Source of the DNA: an uncultured Bacteroidia bacterium
GTDB lineage: Bacteria > Bacteroidota > Bacteroidia > Bacteroidales > ML635J-15
Direction of reading: 5' to 3'
Assembly: GCA_902791865.1 (NCBI GenBank)
Contig: CADAXK010000011.1
Span: 43,647-107,646 of the forward strand
Length of the DNA stretch: 64,000 nucleotides
Of this stretch, positions 1-8,002 are shown piece by piece. Below the pieces are notes generated by a model, which was given only the letters and a program-made list of their open reading frames with translations, ran no database searches and was not told the origin of the DNA. The translations under genes were made by a program, and so were the position numbers. Position 1 is the first letter of the stretch, and the number at the start of each line of letters is the position of its first letter.

Positions 1-1766
1 CTACGCTTTGCAGCAAAGAACAAAGCCTTTCCATCGCGACTGAGGAAAGCATCACCCTGCCAGTTGCTGGAATTTACATTGTTCGACATTTTCTGAGGCT
101 TGCCCCAGGTAGCACCTGCCTTCTTCGAGAAGTAAAGCCTTCCGTTCCTGAAAATGTACATTACATTTCCAGCAGCATTTACCGACTGCGGATAGTCGTT
201 GTTCTTTGTCGAAACTTCGCTTATCAGCTGAGCTTCCGTCCAACCATCAGCAGACCTTTCCGAAACGAAAATATCTTCGCCACCCTTGCTGTTGCCACGA
301 CCTTCGCCGCAGAAATACAATGTGTTGCCATCGGCAGACAAGATTGGATTGTACTCGTTTCCATTGGTATTCACAGTTTCGGGCAAAGCCTCGGCAACAA
401 TTGCAGGATTTTTCTGCTCAAGAATGTTGAGCAATGCATTTATCTTCTGCGGTTTATCCTTCCAATAATCCTTGTATTTGAGGACTGTTACCGTTGCATT
501 CGACCAGTTTCCTGCAACAATGTCGGCTTCAATCATCTTCTGCAATGCAACAAAAGCCTTTTCCTTGGGAGCTGCTTCCTTAATGTATTCGTCGTATGCT
601 GCCGCCGACTTCTTGGGATTGTAGCCGTTATGTATCTTCAGTTTGTCGCCCTTTACTGCTATTGCAGAATCTACAACATATTTGTCGCGGATAAGGCTAC
701 GCTGGCTTTCGGTAAGTTCGCTGTAGAAATTTTTCAGCGAAAGCAATTCGCCATCCGAAGCAACAAGGTTGTAATACAACTTTACAGCCTGATTCTTCTT
801 TTCTCCATCCAGATTCTTGTAACAGTACTTTATGATTTCCGCATTGTCGCCTGCACACTGCAAAGCCGACGATATTGCCATGCTTTTCCACTTGCTTTCT
901 GGATGTCTCTTTACAAAACGAATGTAGGAACTGCAATTGCCATCTGCGGTTTCCTCATTGAAAAGTTTTTCCTCGTACATCATTTCAGCCTTGTAATACT
1001 GCGAACTTTTCGGATATTTTTTCATGTACTCTTTCAAAGCGGCTGACGTGTTTTCCTTTTCTGCATCGTTAAGAGCAATGACATATACCTTTTCCTGCGC
1101 ATCGGCAGCTAAAGCCGATTCCGGATATTTCTTCAGGAATTCCTCGTATGCTTCGGCTGTATTGGCGCTCTGAGCCTTTTCAAAACCTTTTTCATCACGT
1201 CTTCTGGTAGCATCGGGCACTTGCTGTGCATCTGGATATGTACGAATGAAGGCGGCATAGTCCTCCTCGGTATTTTTAGCAATTGTCAGTTTGTAAGCCT
1301 CAATATTGCGGTACATTTTTGCTTCGGACTTGTATTCCTCAGATGCTTTTCGGTAGAAGAAAAGGTAATTTTGATATGCCTCGTATGTATTAGCCTTTTC
1401 TGCATCTTTAAGAGCATAGCGACATATCGTATCGTAATAGTTAATAAAAATTTCCATGCTGATTGGCACTGCTTTCAGCTTTTCCTTAGTCTTTTCGTCA
1501 AGCTGTGGATAATATGCTTCGCATGTCTGAATGCACTTGTATGCCTCCACTGGATCGTAGCCTTCGTATTCCCTCTGAAAAAGCAGGTATGCCTTGTAGA
1601 AGTTGAATTCCACATCGTCCTGGTTCTTGCTGAGTCCTTTTTCTATAGCCTTAAGTGCGTTGTCGTACTTGCCCTTCCAGATGAGTTCCAACGACTTGGT
1701 CTGCTGAGAGAAGACCGTTACAGAAAGCATAATCGTCAAACAAAAAAGTATAACCTTTCTATTCAT
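1..1766 (-). CDS. TPR/PD40 envelope protein, 3'-truncated by window edge
   Basis: This open frame starts at an ATG at 1766 and runs off the left edge with no stop, giving about 588 visible residues. The N-terminus (MNRKVILFCLTIMLSVTVFS then QQ) is a signal peptide, so the protein is exported. Residues about 20-330 are helical, rich in Lys, Glu, Tyr and Ala, and repeat a TPR-like pattern (for example A-AYEEFLKKYPES and LKEYMKKYPKS). From about residue 470 come PD40/WD40-like propeller motifs (NPILSADGNTLYFCGEGRG, VNAAGNVMYIFRNGRLYF, FLSRDGKALFFAAKR). The same order of TPR then PD40 is seen in the complete gene at 18777-21371, which continues into OmpA, so an OmpA-like end outside the window is plausible but not seen. 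It is probably a periplasmic, peptidoglycan- or outer-membrane-associated protein. No specific function can be assigned. Confidence 0.8.
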   Translation of the reverse strand, partial: MNRKVILFCLTIMLSVTVFSQQTKSLELIWKGKYDNALKAIEKGLSKNQDDVEFNFYKAYLLFQREYEGYDPVEAYKCIQTCEAYYPQLDEKTKEKLKAVPISMEIFINYYDTICRYALKDAEKANTYEAYQNYLFFYRKASEEYKSEAKMYRNIEAYKLTIAKNTEEDYAAFIRTYPDAQQVPDATRRRDEKGFEKAQSANTAEAYEEFLKKYPESALAADAQEKVYVIALNDAEKENTSAALKEYMKKYPKSSQYYKAEMMYEEKLFNEETADGNCSSYIRFVKRHPESKWKSMAISSALQCAGDNAEIIKYCYKNLDGEKKNQAVKLYYNLVASDGELLSLKNFYSELTESQRSLIRDKYVVDSAIAVKGDKLKIHNGYNPKKSAAAYDEYIKEAAPKEKAFVALQKMIEADIVAGNWSNATVTVLKYKDYWKDKPQKINALLNILEQKNPAIVAEALPETVNTNGNEYNPILSADGNTLYFCGEGRGNSKGGEDIFVSERSADGWTEAQLISEVSTKNNDYPQSVNAAGNVMYIFRNGRLYFSKKAGATWGKPQKMSNNVNSSNWQGDAFLSRDGKALFFAAKR

Positions 1767-1912
1767 GTGTACATTTTTTTAGGTCGTAAATTTACTTCAA
1801 ATAATCGGACTAAAGAAGAATAATATTCATTATTTATCACACGATAAAGGTTGATAGGGAAAACGCAAACAATAAAATATAAGTTACAGAACTACAGGTT
1901 GTTAATATAAAA

Positions 1913-1953
1913 GGCGGAAGTCTCCGACTAATTATATCGGAGAGTTTTCCGCC
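1913..1953 (-). terminator. Hairpin downstream of frr
   Basis: A strong inverted repeat with arms GGCGGAAGTCTCCGA (1913-1927) and TCGGAGAGTTTTCCGCC (1937-1953) and a 9-nt loop lies 43 nt past the frr stop. It probably ends the pyrH-frr transcript. There is no long T run after it on the minus strand, so it may also be a 3' stabilising stem. Confidence 0.65.
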
Positions 1954-1996
1954 AATTGTATTATCTATTGTAATGTACCAAAAGTATTACTGATGA

Positions 1997-2557
1997 TTAT
2001 ACTGTCATCAGTTCTTTTTCCTTGGCATCTATTACAGAATCTACTTTCTTGATGAAATCTTCGTGAGTTTTGTGAACGGTTTGTTCTGCATCTTTTGCTT
2101 CGTCTTCAGATACACCGTCCTTCTTCAGTTTCTTGAATTCCTCGATTGCGTTACGGCGTGCATTCCTTATTACAACCTTTGCATCTTCGCCAAGTCCCTT
2201 CACCTGCTTTACGAGCTGTTTACGGCGTTCCTCCGTCAGAGGCGGAACGATAATACGGATAACTTCGCCATTGTTTGCGGGGTTGAATCCAAGGTTTGCT
2301 GCCATAATGGCCTTTTCGATAGCCGGGATTGTCGACTTGTCCCACGGCTGTATAAAAATGGTCTTAGGATCTGGAGCCGAAAGGTTGGCAACCTGCGAGA
2401 TTGGCGACATAGTGCCGTAGCATTCAACCTTTACCGATTCAAGCATTGCTGGATTTGCCTTGCCTGCACGAATCTTGGCAAGTTCTTTCTCAAGATGTTC
2501 GAGTGCGGACTTCATTCCGTCCTTTGCATCCTCTATATACAATTCCAATTCTTCCAT
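1997..2557 (-). CDS. frr: Ribosome recycling factor
   Basis: The 186-residue product is the usual length for RRF, which with EF-G splits post-termination ribosomes in the cytoplasm. The diagnostic stretches are ELAKIRAGKANPAML near residues 25-39, the beta-rich domain II (GEVIRIIVPPLTEERRKQL, about residues 97-115) and the long C-terminal helix rich in Lys and Glu ending near KEKELMTV. The gene follows pyrH with only 2 nt between the pyrH stop and its ATG at 2557, an arrangement common in bacteria and consistent with co-transcription. A hairpin at 1913-1953 closes the unit. Confidence 0.98.
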   Translation of the reverse strand: MEELELYIEDAKDGMKSALEHLEKELAKIRAGKANPAMLESVKVECYGTMSPISQVANLSAPDPKTIFIQPWDKSTIPAIEKAIMAANLGFNPANNGEVIRIIVPPLTEERRKQLVKQVKGLGEDAKVVIRNARRNAIEEFKKLKKDGVSEDEAKDAEQTVHKTHEDFIKKVDSVIDAKEKELMTV

Positions 2558-2559
2558 AA

Positions 2560-3267
2560 TTACTTTGTAATGTATGTTCCTATATTTTCGTTATTTATTA
2601 CTTTTTCGAGGTTTCCGTAGGTGTCCATATCGAACACGATTACCGGCATATTGTTTTCCTTGCACAATGTGAAAGCTGTGAGATCCATAATCTTAAGTCC
2701 ACGCTTGTAAACCTCATCGAAGGTTATGGTGTCGAACTTTGTTGCAGTCGGGTCTTTTTCCGGATCGGCAGTATATACACCGTTCACGCGCGTACCCTTA
2801 AGGAAAACATCGGCTTCAATTTCGATTGCGCGCAAAGCCGATGCACTATCGGTAGAGAAATATGGATTTCCCGTACCGCCTGCAAGTATGCAAACATACG
2901 AGTTTTCCAATGCTTCCACTACCTTAGGCTTCGAAATGCGTTCGCCAATAGATTCAATGCCGATTGAAGTGAACAATCTTGTCTTAACTCCAACCGATTC
3001 CAATCCGTTCTGCAAAGCCAACGAGTTGATTATTGTTGCAAGCATTCCCATCTGGTCGCCCTTTACACGGTCGAAACCTTTGCTTTCGCCAGAAATTCCA
3101 CGGAAGATGTTGCCACCACCGATTACTATTCCAATCTGAACACCTTTTTCGTGTATTGCTTTAATCTGGTTTGCATATTCCATAAGGTGGGTTTCGCTAA
3201 TACCCTGCTTCGATGCTCCGGCAAGCGACTCGCCACTGAGCTTTAACAATATACGTTTGAATCTCAT
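2560..3267 (-). CDS. pyrH: UMP kinase
   Basis: The 235-residue protein of the amino-acid-kinase fold phosphorylates UMP to UDP in pyrimidine nucleotide synthesis. The N-terminal KRILLKLSGESLAG (residues 4-17) is the phosphate-binding strand-loop, GGGNIFRG (about 51-58) is the second glycine-rich loop, and GTRVNGVYTADPEKDP (about 159-174) is the family nucleotide-binding segment. It is hexameric and GTP-activated in other bacteria; this is not visible here. It lies directly upstream of frr. A TACTTTTG -7 box about 20 nt upstream of the ATG suggests this is the first gene of the transcript. The later pyrimidine enzyme gene pyrF is elsewhere in the window. Confidence 0.98.
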   Translation of the reverse strand: MRFKRILLKLSGESLAGASKQGISETHLMEYANQIKAIHEKGVQIGIVIGGGNIFRGISGESKGFDRVKGDQMGMLATIINSLALQNGLESVGVKTRLFTSIGIESIGERISKPKVVEALENSYVCILAGGTGNPYFSTDSASALRAIEIEADVFLKGTRVNGVYTADPEKDPTATKFDTITFDEVYKRGLKIMDLTAFTLCKENNMPVIVFDMDTYGNLEKVINNENIGTYITK

Positions 3268-3287
3268 CGCAATAATTTTTTAGGTCA

Positions 3288-3295
3288 CAAAAGTA
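3288..3295 (-). promoter_or_regulatory. Bacteroidetes -7 box upstream of pyrH-frr
   Basis: TACTTTTG on the minus strand matches the Bacteroidetes -7 consensus TAnnTTTG. It sits 20 nt upstream of the pyrH ATG. No clear TTTG -33 element is seen at the expected spacing. Confidence 0.5.
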
Positions 3296-3615
3296 ATAAA
3301 ATTTGATAATTCGAGGATTTGAAAATTCAATAATTCAAAAATTTAAAAATTCAACGGTAGAGACATTGCGCAATATTCCATTTTTCGTTGAGACGCAAAA
3401 TTTTGCGTCTTTACAATATATAGTTGTTAGTATCGTTATATGGCAATCGTTTGTCGCTAATATATTTATTATTAGCAATTTACCCTTATAATATTTTTGC
3501 TGTATCTTATGTTTAAAACCGCTTTTCCCTGAAAATCCGAGGGTTATAAATCGTAATAAACACTAATGTGTTGATTACTTTATGTTTCGGGTGAATTTTA
3601 TTATTTCTGGCATTA
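3296..3615. other. Gene-free AT-rich spacer with palindrome
   Basis: This spacer between divergent pyrH and the gene at 3650 has no convincing gene. It holds several AAATTCAA/ATTTGAAAATTC-type near repeats (3301-3350) and a perfect 20-bp palindrome at 3391-3410. The rest is AT-rich without further structure that I can see. Confidence 0.6.
3391..3410. repeat. 20-bp perfect palindrome, copy 1
   Basis: AGACGCAAAATTTTGCGTCT is self-complementary over all 20 bases, and it is preceded by GTTG and followed by TTTACAA. The same palindrome with the same flanks (TTG before, TTTACAA after) recurs at 29464-29483, so this is a dispersed palindromic repeat rather than chance. Confidence 0.8.
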
Positions 3616-3623
3616 TATTTTTG
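3616..3623 (+). promoter_or_regulatory. -7 box for the 3650-aroK pair
   Basis: TATTTTTG matches TAnnTTTG and lies 26 nt before the ATG at 3650. A -33 box at the canonical spacing is not evident. Confidence 0.45.
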
Positions 3624-3649
3624 TACGCGATTTTATAGATAAACTACGG

Positions 3650-4405
3650 ATGGAGAAACTGATTTATAGACATACCGATGTGGAAAGGCTCGAACTTTTG
3701 AGATCCTTCGATAGGTATTTGCGCGAGAATCCGCTAGGCGAAGATTGTTTATTCGCTGAATATCAGTTTAATATAACTGAAGAAAATCTTTCTGTATTTG
3801 AAAAATTCAGAACTTACAAGGAATGCCTAAGACAACAGGAAGAGGCTTTTAACAACAACTACAACAACCTTTTCGGAAAGGCCAAAACTTTCGTTGTTCA
3901 CTACTATATGTCGATGCACATGGCTATTGAGCGTGGCGAACTTCCAGTTGACATCACATCATGGTACGGTCTGCAGTATCCGTTTGTTATTCCAAATCCA
4001 CGCAACGGAGAGGAACTTCTTGAAACAGCCGCACATCTTTTCGAATGCGACTCGAAGCGTGTTGCCAATGGTGGACGACTGCTGACAAATCCAAATATTT
4101 CATCCGTTAAGATTTGGATTGAAAAATTCGACGACATTCACAAGGAACGTATGTATCGCCAGAATCTTAATAAGGCAGAGGTCGAAAACATAGACTACAT
4201 CCGCGATACTACCGACAAACTGATAGTTGAAATTTTTGAAGCAGCATCGGAGCGTTATGCCGACCTTGAATTCGAGGAAAGGTTGAAACTCATGAACGAA
4301 CTAGGCTTCAACATTCAGCAGGTCGTTCGCAAACCTCGTCAACGCAAGCAGGAAGAAGAAGCTCAATTGAAAGCCGAGGCCCAACTGCAGATTCCGCTTT
4401 TCTAA
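3650..4405 (+). CDS. Conserved-looking cytoplasmic protein of unknown function
   Basis: I do not recognise this 251-residue protein. It has no signal peptide or membrane segment. It is mostly helical by composition, with an acidic N-terminal half (residues 1-70), a more hydrophobic centre (FVVHYYMSMHMAIERGELP, about 83-101; SWYGLQYPFVIPNP, about 105-118) and a basic, Gln/Glu-rich tail (RKPRQRKQEEEAQLKAEAQ) ending in IPLF. A tail of the form Q-x-x-x-PLF resembles a short linear motif such as a clamp-binding peptide, but that is speculation. Only 3 nt separate its stop from the ATG of the shikimate kinase gene, so the two are very likely co-transcribed. Confidence 0.85.
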   Translation: MEKLIYRHTDVERLELLRSFDRYLRENPLGEDCLFAEYQFNITEENLSVFEKFRTYKECLRQQEEAFNNNYNNLFGKAKTFVVHYYMSMHMAIERGELPVDITSWYGLQYPFVIPNPRNGEELLETAAHLFECDSKRVANGGRLLTNPNISSVKIWIEKFDDIHKERMYRQNLNKAEVENIDYIRDTTDKLIVEIFEAASERYADLEFEERLKLMNELGFNIQQVVRKPRQRKQEEEAQLKAEAQLQIPLF

Positions 4406-4408
4406 CCA

Positions 4409-4933
4409 ATGAGAATATTTCTTGTCGGATTCATGGGTGCTGGCAAGTCCGTAATAGGTCGGCTGCTAACCAAATCTCTCAACCTTGATTTCTACGACCT
4501 CGATTCCGAAATAGAATCAAAATACCGCACATCGGTTTCTTCAATCTTTGCGAAATACGACGAAGCATGCTTCAGAAAGTTGGAAACGACAGTTCTGCAA
4601 TCGTTTTCCGACAAAGATAATTTTATAATGTCGTGCGGAGGAGGAACACCTTGCTTCAACAACAATATGGAACTGATGAATTCTCTTGGAATCACAGTGT
4701 ACCTGAAACTTCCGCCCGATGCCCTTGCGACAAGAATCTATAATTCGGTTAAAACCCGACCGCTAACAGCAGAAAAAACGCAAGAGGAACTTGCTGAATA
4801 TGTTGAGAAAACTCTCGGCATTCGCGAATTATTCTATTCCATGGCAAAAATCACAATCGACTGCACAAATGCCAACAAGACAGAAATTGTAGAAAAGATT
4901 GCTTCTGCTATTACCAGCATTGGTATCCGCTAA
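4409..4933 (+). CDS. aroK: Shikimate kinase
   Basis: The 174-residue P-loop kinase phosphorylates shikimate with ATP, the fifth step of the chorismate pathway. Walker A is GFMGAGKS at residues 7-14. The shikimate-binding acidic pair is in FYDLDSEIE (Asp30, Asp32), with Arg56 in CFRKLE and the glycine-rich GGGTP at 77-81. The lid region carries RPLT. Length matches the family (about 170). It is the second gene of a pair with the unknown protein at 3650. No other aro gene lies nearby. Confidence 0.96.
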   Translation: MRIFLVGFMGAGKSVIGRLLTKSLNLDFYDLDSEIESKYRTSVSSIFAKYDEACFRKLETTVLQSFSDKDNFIMSCGGGTPCFNNNMELMNSLGITVYLKLPPDALATRIYNSVKTRPLTAEKTQEELAEYVEKTLGIRELFYSMAKITIDCTNANKTEIVEKIASAITSIGIR

Positions 4934-4998
4934 AAATGGGATGATACATGTAATTGTTTATTATAATGTATTTATACGACAATATTAATAAATGGACT

Positions 4999-5159
4999 CG
5001 TCATTTCGGAAGCTAGTCGGAACACGCGATACGGAACGGAGAGCGTTGTGAAGACTGCTATCCGTAATCTCATACAAAATTACTAATCAAGGAGATTCCG
5101 CATAAGCGAGTTCACACGACACGTTCCTTAGTCGGTTCACTCAGCTTTGTGGAATGACG
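4999..5159. repeat. 161-bp imperfect inverted-repeat element (MITE-like)
   Basis: The ends are CGTCATT (4999-5005) and AATGACG (5153-5159), exact inverse complements. The inner arms can also be aligned, though imperfectly: AAGCT...AGTCGG on the left against CCGACTAAGG on the reverse complement of the right, and ...CCGTAATCTC (about 5060-5075) against CGGAATCTC on the reverse complement of the right arm. The whole could fold into one long hairpin. There is no ORF inside. It lies between aroK and the converging pruA terminator and could be a non-autonomous mobile element or a structured RNA. Confidence 0.5.
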
Positions 5160-5185
5160 ATTCGTTTTTTAGTTGACATAAAAAA

Positions 5186-5206
5186 AGCGGAGAATAAATC
5201 TCCGCT
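5186..5206 (-). terminator. Rho-independent terminator of pruA
   Basis: AGCGGAGA (5186-5193) and TCTCCGCT (5199-5206) form a perfect 8-bp stem around a 5-nt loop. On the minus strand the stem is followed by a T run. It lies 19 nt past the pruA stop. Confidence 0.9.
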
Positions 5207-5225
5207 CATATTGAAAAAATAAATC

Positions 5226-6866
5226 TTATTTCTTCTTGTCAGCCCCGAGGAACGGATAACCGTATTCTGTTGGAGGACAGAAAGTTTCCTTAATCGAGCG
5301 GGTGCTAATCCACCTGTAGAGGTTGAGTTCGCTACCTGCCTTGTCGTTGGTACCCGATGCCCTTGCACCGCCGAATGGCTGGTTGCCAACAACTGCGCCT
5401 GTCGGCTTGTCGTTGATGTAGAAGTTACCAGCTGCATGACGAAGTACATTTTCTGCTTCGATGATTGCATAGCGGCACTTTGCAAAGATTGAACCTGTAA
5501 GTGCGTACGGTGAAGTTTCGTCGCAGAGGTGGAGAGTTTCGGTGTACTTGTCGTCATCGTAAACGAAAACTGTGATAACCGGACCGAACATTTCTTCCTG
5601 GATTGCCTCGTAGTGTGGATCAGTTGTTACGATGATAGTTGGGTCGATGAAGTAACCAACCTTCTTGTCGTATGTTCCACCGAGAGCAATCTTAGCCTTG
5701 CGCGACTTCTTTGCTCTGTCGATGTAGCCGGCAATCTTGTCGAACGATTCTTCGTCGATGACTGCGTTTACGAAGTTTGTGAAGTCGAATACATCGCCAA
5801 CCTTTACGGTCTTCATCATTTCCTTAACATTCTTCAAGGTTTCGTCCCACAACGACTTTGGAATGTATGCGCGTGAAGCTGCCGAGCACTTCTGTCCCTG
5901 GAATTCGAAAGCACCACGAACAATTGCAACTGCGAGTTCGCGTGGGTCAGCCGACTTGTGTGCAAAGATGAAATCCTTACCGCCAGTTTCACCGACTATC
6001 TTTGGATAAGTGTTGTACTTGTCGATGTTGTCGCCAATCTGCTTCCAGAATGCCTTGAAAGTAGATGTGCTTCCTGTGAAGTGGATACCTGCAAGGTGAG
6101 GTGATGTGAAAGCTACGCTGCTGATAACCGAACCCTTGCCTGGGAGGAAGTTGATAACGCCGTCTGGCAAACCTGCTTCCTGGAAAATCTTCATCAAGTA
6201 GTAGTTGGAAAGGATAGCAGTTGTTGCCGGCTTCCAAATGGTAACATTACCCATCAATACTGGCGAAATGTTGAGGTTGCAAGCGATTGATGTGAAGTTG
6301 AATGGAGTGATTGCGTAAACGAATCCTTCCATTGCGCGGTATTCGTTGCGGTTGAGTACCGAATTGTCGGAAATTGGCTGCTGAGCGTAAATCTTCGATG
6401 CGAAGTACGAGTTGAAGCGGAGGAAGTCGATAGTTTCCTGTGCGCTGTCGATTTCAGCCTGCATCGGATTCTTGCCCTGACCGAGCATAGTAGCTGCGTT
6501 GATAACATATCTGTATTTCTTCGAAAGAAGTTCACCGATACGCATCATGATGGAAGCGCGTTCAATCCAAGGGGTGTCTTCCCACTGCTTCTTGGCTGCC
6601 AATGCAGCATCGATAGCCATCTGTACTTCCTTCTTGCCAACCTTGTGGTACTTTGCAAGCACGTGCTTGTGGTTTGTAGGCATAACAACCTTGCCCATGT
6701 CACCAGTCTTAACTTCCTTACCGCCAATGATGCAAGGAATTTCGATGCACTGGTTGAACTGACGTTCGAGTTCTTCTTTCAATAATTTTCTTTCTGGTGT
6801 TCCGGGTGCGTAAGAGAATCCCGGTTCGTTCTTAGGCTCTCTGAATGAGAATAATGCGTTATTCAT
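5226..6866 (-). CDS. pruA: L-glutamate gamma-semialdehyde (P5C) dehydrogenase
   Basis: The 546-residue NAD-dependent aldehyde dehydrogenase oxidises glutamate semialdehyde (from proline or ornithine breakdown) to glutamate. Catalytic Cys327 lies in GQKCSAASR, and the general-base Glu293 in VGETGGKDF. The adenine/ribose-binding part includes ITPFNFTSI (186-194), WKPA (211-214) and HFTGSTSTF (262-270). The length of about 545 and the N-terminal NEPGFSYAPGTPERK match the stand-alone P5C dehydrogenase type rather than the long PutA fusion. It is monocistronic, with its own -7 box and terminator. No proline dehydrogenase gene is seen nearby. Confidence 0.95.
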   Translation of the reverse strand: MNNALFSFREPKNEPGFSYAPGTPERKLLKEELERQFNQCIEIPCIIGGKEVKTGDMGKVVMPTNHKHVLAKYHKVGKKEVQMAIDAALAAKKQWEDTPWIERASIMMRIGELLSKKYRYVINAATMLGQGKNPMQAEIDSAQETIDFLRFNSYFASKIYAQQPISDNSVLNRNEYRAMEGFVYAITPFNFTSIACNLNISPVLMGNVTIWKPATTAILSNYYLMKIFQEAGLPDGVINFLPGKGSVISSVAFTSPHLAGIHFTGSTSTFKAFWKQIGDNIDKYNTYPKIVGETGGKDFIFAHKSADPRELAVAIVRGAFEFQGQKCSAASRAYIPKSLWDETLKNVKEMMKTVKVGDVFDFTNFVNAVIDEESFDKIAGYIDRAKKSRKAKIALGGTYDKKVGYFIDPTIIVTTDPHYEAIQEEMFGPVITVFVYDDDKYTETLHLCDETSPYALTGSIFAKCRYAIIEAENVLRHAAGNFYINDKPTGAVVGNQPFGGARASGTNDKAGSELNLYRWISTRSIKETFCPPTEYGYPFLGADKKK

Positions 6867-6903
6867 AATAATTTTATTTTGTTTTGTTAATTTTTTTGAT
6901 TTG

Positions 6904-6911
6904 CAAACCTA
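6904..6911 (-). promoter_or_regulatory. -7 box of pruA
   Basis: TAGGTTTG on the minus strand fits TAnnTTTG and lies 37 nt upstream of the pruA ATG. A matching -33 box is not obvious. Confidence 0.45.
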
Positions 6912-7067
6912 CATAAAATTTCTGATTTATGTATCGGGAGAATAAAAAAAGTTTGCTGGGTTTGTAAAATTTTATGATTATTAATAATGCAATAAATTTT
7001 GCAAAAATCACAAGAATTTTGAAGTTGGCAGGGGAGGAATAAGGCTCTGCAGTTATTATTTTGTTTT

Positions 7068-7125
7068 GGCGGATAAAATATCCTTATACTCACACCTTCG
7101 GGAGTACAAATCCCGAAGGACGAAA
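7068..7125. repeat. Dispersed repeat family, copy A
   Basis: This copy starts GGCGGATAAAATATCC, continues TTATACTCACACC, and contains the stem TTCGGGA(gtacaaa)TCCCGAA before GGACGAAA. It is almost identical to copies B (7938-7997) and C (8687-8744) and related to D, E and F. It lies in the 312-bp spacer between pruA and the lipoprotein gene at 7179. Similarity to copy B extends left for about 60 bp (GTTATTATTTTGTTTTG and a degraded GCAATAAAT tract). Confidence 0.85.
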
Positions 7126-7178
7126 TATACTACTGCATAAAAGTAATATATTAAATAAAAGAAGAAATATTTTTTTCA

Positions 7179-7613
7179 TTATCTAATTTTTTTAAATTTA
7201 TAATCACTATCAGGCATATCTCCAGGCTGAGACATTCCTCCTAAAAAAGACATACTCAGTCTGCTATTACTTAAACTAAATGTAAATGGTGAATACAGAA
7301 AATAATCATTTTCATCAATATAATAATACATTTTCATCGTGTCCTCAGCAAAATCAAATCCGCAATATGTTCTATTATCAAAAATAGATTTTTGCGATGT
7401 TGTATTAATAATTTGAATGGAATCTTCCTCAAAGATAAGTTTTAATACTCCATCCCTATTATACCTATAATTCGTACATTTCCATTCTCCTAAAATATTT
7501 TTTTTGACAATCTCAACCCCATCATTTTTTGTTGTGTATTTTTTTTCACATCCGCTAAATGCTATCACACCTATCATCCCGATAAGTAGTGATAATAAAA
7601 TTTTTATTTTCAT
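7179..7613 (-). CDS. Small lipoprotein, family member 1
   Basis: The start is placed at the ATG at 7613 because it gives a clean lipoprotein leader (MKIKILLSLLIGMIGVIAFS, then Cys21 in a SGC lipobox). Longer frames add an unlikely 27-residue polar tail. The 144-residue product would be lipid-anchored. The mature part has ILGEWKCTNYRYNRDGVLKL and alternating hydrophobic strands (SFSLSNSRLSMSF), the look of a small lipocalin-like beta-barrel, but I cannot assign a function. The leader GVIAFSGCEK is nearly identical to those of the genes at 8003 and 55064, whose mature parts differ. Repeat copies A and B flank the gene. Confidence 0.8.
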   Translation of the reverse strand: MKIKILLSLLIGMIGVIAFSGCEKKYTTKNDGVEIVKKNILGEWKCTNYRYNRDGVLKLIFEEDSIQIINTTSQKSIFDNRTYCGFDFAEDTMKMYYYIDENDYFLYSPFTFSLSNSRLSMSFLGGMSQPGDMPDSDYKFKKIR

Positions 7614-7796
7614 TTTTATTAATTTTTTTGTTTTAGGGATTGTTGCCTGTTTTAATTTCACACATTGCATAATCCCATCACCTGCAAAGTACAAAACGCT
7701 TTACTAAAACTCCTTTCTGGTATTAACTAATTACTCCATATCATCACTAATTGACGACAAAGTTACCAATTCTATCGCCAACAGGGCAAAAGTAAT

Positions 7797-7827
7797 ACAT
7801 TTTTCACAATCCACAAATAAATATGAG
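7797..7827 (-). promoter_or_regulatory. Promoter of the lipoprotein gene at 7179
   Basis: On the minus strand TTTG (7827-7824) is followed after exactly 19 nt by TACTTTTG (7804-7797), a full Bacteroidetes -33/-7 pair. It would give a long leader of about 175 nt before the ATG at 7613. A second -7-like box TAACTTTG is at 7758-7765. The rest of the spacer (7614-7757) shows no gene. Confidence 0.6.
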
Positions 7828-7937
7828 GTTTTTTTGAGAAATTTTTCATGGGTCACTAGTGATGCAATAAATATTCGCATTGAAAGCTAGAATATTGTAG
7901 TTAGCAAGAAATATGGCTATGTTGTTATTATTTTGTT

Positions 7938-7997
7938 TTGTCGGATAAAATATCCTTATACTCACACCTTCGGGAGTACAAATCCCGAAGGACGAAA
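7938..7997. repeat. Dispersed repeat family, copy B
   Basis: The sequence is nearly identical to copy A, with TCGGATAAAATATCC then TTATACTCACACCTTCGGGA, a 7-nt loop and TCCCGAAGGACGAAA. It directly abuts the 3' end of the lipoprotein gene at 8003-8590. On the minus strand the TTCGGGA/TCCCGAA stem lies just past the stop and may act as a 3' hairpin. Confidence 0.85.
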
Positions 7998-8002
7998 GGG
8001 AT

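Noticed and set aside
630..1823. Two plus-strand frames of 138 and 200 codons
   Set aside because: Both are antisense to the signal-peptide TPR/PD40 protein that runs off the left edge, which has coherent domains.
2063..2620. Plus-strand open frame of 185 codons
   Set aside because: Shadow of frr on the other strand; Cys/Phe-rich composition typical of an antisense frame.
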